A program made the translations under genes and the position numbers. The notes under the pieces were generated by a model. The model was given only the letters and a program-made list of their open reading frames with translations. It did no database searches and was not told the origin of the DNA. A stretch of 28,002 nt of DNA, from positions 1 through 28,002 of the forward strand of contig JAFAUV010000226.1 in the NCBI GenBank assembly GCA_019243075.1, read 5' to 3'. This document shows, in pieces, positions 25,701 to 28,002 of the stretch (position 1 is its first letter; each line of letters opens with the position of its first letter). The DNA comes from Bradyrhizobium sp. Its GTDB lineage: Bacteria; Pseudomonadota; Alphaproteobacteria; Rhizobiales; Xanthobacteraceae.

Positions 25701-27113
25701 ATGCCTATCGAGAAGGCGGCCGTCCAGGCGCAGACCGGCGGCGCACCGGCCATCGACCTCGCCGATTTCATCGACCGCCAGCCGGTCGGCGGCTTCCAGA
25801 TCAAGCTCGTGCTTACCTGCGCGGCGGTGCTGTTTCTCGATGGTTTCGACACCCAGGCGATCGGCTTTGTGGCGCCGGCGCTCGCCAAGGAATGGCATCT
25901 CGGCAAGGGCGCGCTCGGACCCGTGTTCAGCGCCGGCCTGTTCGGGCTGATGCTCGGCGCGCTGATCTTCGGACCGCTCGCGGACAGCGTCGGGCGCAAG
26001 CGCATCATCATGTTCTCGACCGCGGCCTTCGGCGTCGGCGCGTTCGCCACGGCATTCGCGCAGGATGTCACCACGCTGCTGATCATCCGCTTCCTCACCG
26101 GGCTCGGGTTGGGCGGCGCCATGCCCAATGCGATCGCGCTCACCTCGGAGTACAGTCCGCATCGCCGCCGCGCCACCATGGTGATGGTCATGTTCTGCGG
26201 TTTCTCGATTGGCGCGGCGCTCGGCGGCCTCCTCGCCGCGGATTTGATCCCGCGCTTCGGCTGGCGCTCGGTATTCGTCATTGGCGGCGTCGCGCCGCTG
26301 TTGATGGTGCCGGCTTTGGCATGGCGCTTGCCGGAATCGGTCCGCTTCCTGGCCACGACCGGACATTCCACCGATCGAATCGCGCAGCTCCTCAAGCGCG
26401 TCAGCCCGAACACCATGCTGGCGGCCAATGCGCGCTTCCTAGTGAACGAGCCGCATCTGGCCGGCATTCCGGTGCTGCATCTGTTCCGCGAGGGCCGGGC
26501 CGCGGTGACGATGCTGCTCTGGCTCGTGTTCTTCACGAGCCTGCTCGATGTCTATTTCCTGGCCTACTGGCTGCCGACCGTGCTCAACGATCTCGGTGCG
26601 ACGGTGTCAGAAGCCGCAATGATCGGATCGCTCTTGCAGGTCGGCGGCGTGGTCGGCACGTTCGCGCTCGGCAGTGTGATCGACCGCTTCTCGTTCCGCG
26701 CGCTGGCGCTGGTCTATTTCGGCGCGGTGTTCGCGGTCGGCGCGATCGGCCAGCTCGGGCACTCGGCCGCCTTGGTATCGATTGCGATCTTCGCCGCCGG
26801 CTTCTGCGTGGTCGGCGGCCAGATTGCCGCCAATGCGCTGACGGCGGGCTTCTATCCGACCTCGGTGCGGGCTTCCGGCGTCGGCTGGGCGCTCGGCATC
26901 GGCCGCACCGGCTCGATCCTGGGGCCCCTGGTCGGCGGCGTCCTGCTGGCGGGAAAATGGAGCACGTCCGCGGTGTTCCTGGCCGCGGCCGCCGCCGCGC
27001 TCTGTGCCGCGCTGGGGGCGCTGTTGCTGAGCCGGCTTGTGGCTGCCGGCAGCGCCGGGCAGGCGTCATCAATTGATGCTACGTTGGAGCCGGTGACCAC
27101 AGCCCGAACTTGA
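25701..27113 (+). CDS. MFS transporter, AAHS (aromatic acid:H+ symporter) family
   Basis: The 470-residue protein has about 12 membrane helices. The N-terminal block reads DFIDRQPVGGFQIKLVL, then FLDGFDTQAIGFVAPAL, the known start of the PcaK/BenK-type aromatic acid symporters, including the DGFD motif of helix 1. The loop 2-3 motif is GPLADSVGRKR. Family members import 4-hydroxybenzoate, benzoate and related acids with protons. ATG 25701 is preceded by AGGGAAGGGA at about 25688-25697; an ATG at 25665 has no such site. With the FAD monooxygenase upstream and the CoA-transferase downstream, uptake of an aromatic substrate is likely, but which is unknown. Confidence 0.9.
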   Translation: MPIEKAAVQAQTGGAPAIDLADFIDRQPVGGFQIKLVLTCAAVLFLDGFDTQAIGFVAPALAKEWHLGKGALGPVFSAGLFGLMLGALIFGPLADSVGRKRIIMFSTAAFGVGAFATAFAQDVTTLLIIRFLTGLGLGGAMPNAIALTSEYSPHRRRATMVMVMFCGFSIGAALGGLLAADLIPRFGWRSVFVIGGVAPLLMVPALAWRLPESVRFLATTGHSTDRIAQLLKRVSPNTMLAANARFLVNEPHLAGIPVLHLFREGRAAVTMLLWLVFFTSLLDVYFLAYWLPTVLNDLGATVSEAAMIGSLLQVGGVVGTFALGSVIDRFSFRALALVYFGAVFAVGAIGQLGHSAALVSIAIFAAGFCVVGGQIAANALTAGFYPTSVRASGVGWALGIGRTGSILGPLVGGVLLAGKWSTSAVFLAAAAAALCAALGALLLSRLVAAGSAGQASSIDATLEPVTTART

Positions 27114-27127
27114 GCGGAGACCATTCG

Positions 27128-27295
27128 ATGAGCTCTTCCGACCAGGAGAAACGCCAGCGCAACCGCGAAATCGCCCAAAACGAGGCGATACGTCAGGCCA
27201 CCAGCGCAGTCCGGGTCACCGGCTGGGCGATCGCGTTTGCGATCATCATCGCCGTGGTCGTGGTCGGCCTGGTCTGGGCCTGGATGAACCGCTGA
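27128..27295 (+). CDS. Small single-span membrane protein
   Basis: The 55-residue product has a charged N-terminal half (DQEKRQRNREIAQNEAIRQ) and one strong membrane helix (WAIAFAIIIAVVVVGLVWAW). The GGAGA site at 27116-27120 is well placed for ATG 27128. It starts 14 bases after the MFS stop, so it may be cotranscribed. No family recognised. Confidence 0.7.
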   Translation: MSSSDQEKRQRNREIAQNEAIRQATSAVRVTGWAIAFAIIIAVVVVGLVWAWMNR

Positions 27296-27384
27296 TCCGG
27301 CGTTTCTCGAGGAAAAAGTGACGTCTCGCATCTTTGAGGACACGCCCTGGCGCCTGCGCATGCAGGCGGCAAGTCGTCTCTCCG

Positions 27385-28002
<618 letters not shown>

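Noticed and set aside
27351..27368. CGCCTGC-GCAT-GCAGGCG hairpin between convergent genes as a terminator
   Set aside because: The 7-bp stem is good, but no T-run follows on either strand, so termination is not supported.

Overview
The window looks like chromosomal DNA of a high-GC alphaproteobacterium of the Bradyrhizobium/Rhodopseudomonas group. The reasons are the GC-rich codon use, an outer-membrane barrel beginning WSWTGLYIGG, and two kinds of dispersed repeat that I associate with those genomes: a GAGCATGATC-type palindrome and a composite element of about 470 bp. I saw no tRNA, rRNA, CRISPR array, transposase or phage gene. The lineage is an inference from recognition and not from a search.

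Region 1 (1-6573) is a catabolic and transport neighbourhood. It opens with the C-terminal end of an FAD-linked oxidase coupled to an NAD(P)H-quinone-reductase-like flavoprotein. A RidA-family gene points left. Divergent from it is a tight five-gene operon: an NMT1/TauA-type substrate-binding protein, its ATPase, its permease, an amidohydrolase of the 8-oxoguanine-deaminase/AtzB type, and a Rieske oxygenase alpha subunit. ATPase/permease and permease/deaminase overlap by 4 nt. The natural reading is import of a nitrogen heterocycle, deamination, then oxidation or demethylation. The leader before the operon can fold, and deserves testing against the xanthine-sensing 'NMT1 motif' riboswitch.

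Region 2 (6574-13620) starts with a long non-coding repeat, then a large MscS-type mechanosensitive channel. Convergent to it are a J-domain/TM/TPR protein and a small lipoprotein. A two-barrel outer-membrane protein and a small secreted Gly/Tyr-rich protein follow, closed by a clear terminator.

Region 3 (13673-20045) holds a DapA-family aldolase/lyase that lacks the DapA arginine, an orphan molybdopterin subunit of the xanthine dehydrogenase family, a LemA-TPM-TPM envelope operon, and an ICMT-like membrane methyltransferase preceded by a perfect 14-bp palindrome.

Region 4 (20117-24263) has a cyclic-nucleotide-binding protein translationally coupled to a metallo-beta-lactamase-fold hydrolase (minus strand), a membrane-anchored Ala/Pro-rich protein of unknown function, and a large secreted protein with one CXXCH haem motif.

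Region 5 (24338-28002) looks aromatic-related: a PhzS-like FAD monooxygenase, a second palindromic repeat, an AAHS-type MFS transporter, a 55-residue membrane protein, and the C-terminal part of a class III CoA-transferase entering from the right.
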